DNA from: Lineolata rhizophorae
Taxonomy: Eukaryota > Ascomycota > Dothideomycetes > Lineolatales > Lineolataceae
Reading direction: 5' to 3'
DNA length: 64,000 nucleotides
NCBI GenBank assembly: GCA_010093515.1
Contig: MU001680.1
Location: 1,036,104-1,100,103, forward strand
Part shown: piece by piece, positions 61,600 through 64,000 of the stretch
Layout: every line of letters starts with the position of its first letter
Position numbering within the stretch: position 1 is the first letter of the stretch
Notes under the pieces: generated by a model
What the model was told of the DNA's origin: nothing
What the model saw: the letters and a program-made list of their open reading frames with translations, nothing else
Databases searched by the model: none
Made by a program: the position numbers and the translations under genes

Positions 61600-62650
61600 A
61601 ATTTCTCAGCCAATTCTTGTCTGATTTTAATGATTCGAGCCACATTCTACTCTGTAGTTCTTTGACTATTGGCCTGATAGGTTCTAGAGCTGTGTCCTGT
61701 CTGTTTGCAGATGCTACAGTTTCTGATTGGCTTGGTGACCCCGACCATGATAGGAGTATCCTGAGCCATTTCATGCTTTATGTGAGCTCCAATAGCCAAG
61801 AAATTAGCTCTCTCTTGTCCCTCAAGCACAGTAAGTGGTCTATTACCCTCTAGAAACTTTCTCTTGCGATGTTGGCGCTTGGAGAGTCTCTTATTGGCTT
61901 CTCGGAGGTGTCGGAGCTCCTCCGCCATCAATACTATCTTAGCTTGCGCCTCAACCCCCTTTCGAAGGGAATCCAACGCATCTAACATAGGAGTTGGGGA
62001 GATATCCCGGTGCCTTTAAATGCTCGTTCTGATGAGCTGCGTCCGACAGTCGAATTCCTAATGGTTTTGAGGTGTCTAAGACTCCTAGGTGAAAGGGTGA
62101 GCTGCCGGGGATGTCAGAGTCCTGAGCTTGACATCCAGCTTTGAAATGACTACCTCTGGATCAAATGGTACTAGTCTAGAGCCTCTGAAAGCTCCCTGGA
62201 TATTCTTCTCAGAGAGAATGCGGCTTGAAAAGTATCTTTGAATGCTGGCAGAAACTCTTCCTTGGAGATATAGATGATGTAGCATCTTATGAGCTTCTTA
62301 ATCTGCTGTTCAGAGTATACTTTCAATGGGCTAAAACAGCTAATATCCAGAGGCTGAGTGAGATACGATGAATATGCAGGCAAGGAGAGGTATATAATCT
62401 TATAATCTTTGTAGAATTTATCGAATTTAGCAGAGTTGTAGCTCTTACAATTGTCCAGGCTAAGCATTCTCCACGACCTAACTGTCCTATAGCTTATATA
62501 CTTGTCAAAGTGTTTCAATTACTCAAAACCAAGCATATCGTTGGTCCAGCCAGTCTTACTAATGACTATAACCCAGTCCTCAGGCAAATTGTACTCCTTA
62601 TACGAGGAGAGGAGCTGTTTCTTGAAGGGTAGGATGACCCAGCGGAAAAG
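61600..62650 (-). pseudogene. Pogo/Fot1-type DDE transposase, degraded
   Basis: Read on the minus strand from about 62650: PEDWVIVISKTGWTNDMLGF, a TAA where Trp is expected, then LKHFDKY (62518 onward). RMLSLDNCKSYNSAKF follows (LDNCKSY in place of the usual LDGHxSH catalytic region). LPAYSSYLTQPLDISCFSPL is a strong family signature, then EEFLPAFKDTFQAAFS. In shifted frames come NIQGAFRGSRLVPFDPEVVI (~62205) and, toward 61650, a charged coiled segment LREANKRLSKRQHRKRKF. The series ends at CSICKQTGHS, like the C-terminal zinc-knuckle tail of these transposases. Stops and frameshifts throughout; no inverted repeats located. Confidence 0.8.
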
Positions 62651-62964
62651 AGGACAGGATGGGTAAACTAATAGCAGGGCCAACTAGGGGAGGTACAGGG
62701 CATACAAATCCGCTAAACAGCTCTACAAGAATGGCGAGAGGTATGGCACAAACGCCTATCAAAGGCCTATTAGGACACGATCGAAGAAACCCTACACCGT
62801 AAACACCTCCGACGATATAAACAGTTTAGAAAGGCGGAGAGCTCTATCTCATTATCCAAGGACGAACAAGGTATATAGGGCTCGCCGTCTTCCTAGCTAA
62901 AGCAAGGGTCCTATAGTTCCTAACTAGACACTGCTAATGTGGTAGGGGCTACCAGACACCCCCG
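62651..62964. other. Transposon-derived non-coding remnant
   Basis: Between the transposase pseudogene and copy 3 of the 110-bp element. Charged short frames but no identifiable family. Confidence 0.4.
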
Positions 62965-63074
62965 TGTTAGCGTACACATAGTTCCTAGCCAGCAGCATCG
63001 CACTGAAGCGCGATACTCTACCAGTCTTTTGGTCAAGTTAGCTAGTTGCAGGCTAGGGTACGCTAGTTCTAACA
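62965..63074 (+). mobile_element. 110-bp TG...CA element, copy 3
   Basis: TGTTAG...CTAACA, 110 bp, same orientation as copy 2, with 15 mismatches to it, mostly transitions. The internal palindrome has one mismatch. Flanks (CCCCG and CAGAG) do not match, so this is an older copy or one that lost its duplication. Confidence 0.85.
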
Positions 63075-64000
63075 CAGAGTATAAGAGTAGGCGGACCTGT
63101 ACTCTGCGATCTATATACGCTGTGCGCTAGACCGGGGCTAGTATTACCGAGCCCCGAGCGTTGCGTGACTACTACTGCTATACACAACACCTACGACACA
63201 AGATATAGCTCTTGGATCTAAAATAGGCCACAAGGATTACAAGGTAGCTAATCTAGAATACCGGACTCTAGTAGTACCAGCTAGTAGAGTTACTTCTCTA
63301 TAGGAGAGAGGGAGCTCGAGCCAGCTAAGGAGCAAGGTAGAGCACTTTACCTAGAACCAACACCAAAGAACGAGGAGTTACGTCTTTACTGCTTCACGGA
63401 ATCGTATCTTCTGGTTCGTAGGAACAACTGCTGCTTGCTAACTAACTTTTAGATAAAGGGGAAATGAAAGCCAAAGAAAAGTAAAGAAAGCTTTTGAGAG
63501 TGTGTGTAGGCAAAGGCAACTTGAGTGAAAAGTGATGTGTGCGTGTGTTGTATATGAGTGTTGTGTGGAGGGAGAAAACCTAACATACATAAAAAAAGGA
63601 AAGAAATCACATGCAGTTGGGAAAAGAAAAAGGGCGTGTTGGGGACGGCGCCGCTTTACTCCACTACACTAATCACGGTCTCAACAGTACATTTCTAGGG
63701 TATACACAGGCTGCGAGTTGCAAAAGAAACAAGGAGGACAAAGTGAAACAAGTTTTCTTTCCCAGAGGGTTTCGCCTGTAGATAGAATAAATAGAAACTG
63801 TTAGAATGGGTTGTGTATCATGTTGCTCTGATTTTAGTGTGTGTAATGTGGTTTACGCATACAATCTTGCGTATAGTGTTGAAAACCAACTTCGGCTCGC
63901 TTTGTAGCATTAACGTAATCACCCACCGAGTGTCTCAACCCATCGAGTGTCTCAGGGACGCGTCTTGACGCGTCCCCCAACTTTCTTCCTCAATTTCTCC
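63075..64000. other. Non-coding right end of window
   Basis: AT-leaning, with purine-rich stretches and TG-rich runs near 63500-63560 and 63830. No open frame of note. It could be the flank of a transposon or of a gene beyond the edge. Confidence 0.5.

Overview
The window is nuclear DNA of a filamentous ascomycete (Pezizomycotina, probably Sordariomycetes). Evidence: short introns with GTRNGT donors, CTRAC branch sites and YAG acceptors; fungus-specific families (a giant involucrin-repeat protein, FunK1 kinase, fungal APH-like phosphotransferase, pogo/Fot1-type transposase); and GC-rich genic blocks alternating with decayed, more AT-rich blocks.

Layout. (1) 1-1732, minus: a short-chain dehydrogenase cut by the left edge. 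(2) 2945-25858, minus: a 22.9-kb open frame for a ~7,600-residue repetitive scaffold of the involucrin-repeat type, a candidate for the Woronin-body tether leashin (LAH). (3) 28.2-35.5 kb: a housekeeping block with AIM24 (minus) head-to-head with the mitochondrial ABC transporter ATM1 (plus), then a CwfJ/Drn1-type splicing-associated protein (plus). All three could be resolved to exons with a consistent reading frame. (4) 35.5-40.6 kb: sparse, with a dual-specificity phosphatase (minus), a small unknown ORF and the 3' part of a Ras-like GTPase. (5) 40.6-47 kb: a cluster of broken genes. It holds a decayed array of ~33-residue repeats of the sort found in fungal NLR/ankyrin-type proteins, an APH-family pseudogene, and a FunK1 kinase pseudogene hit by two copies of a 110-bp TG...CA element. 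(6) 47.6-50 kb: a squalene synthase (ERG9-like) gene with apparent frameshifts, head-to-head with an intact ISG12/IFI6-like membrane protein. (7) 52.4-54.4 kb, minus: a 655-residue uncharacterised protein preceded by about 5 kb of very GC-rich non-coding DNA studded with TACGTA/CCTACCTA motifs. (8) 59.9-64 kb: transposon remnants (gag-like fragment, pogo-type transposase pseudogene, third 110-bp element).

ATM1 and AIM24 share a ~410-bp divergent promoter and both serve mitochondrial inner-membrane biology. The other neighbours show no shared pathway. The most notable observation is the 110-bp element: three copies of exactly equal length, 5'-TG...CA-3' ends, one clean 5-bp target duplication. 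Removing both copies from the FunK1 gene restores its local reading frame.
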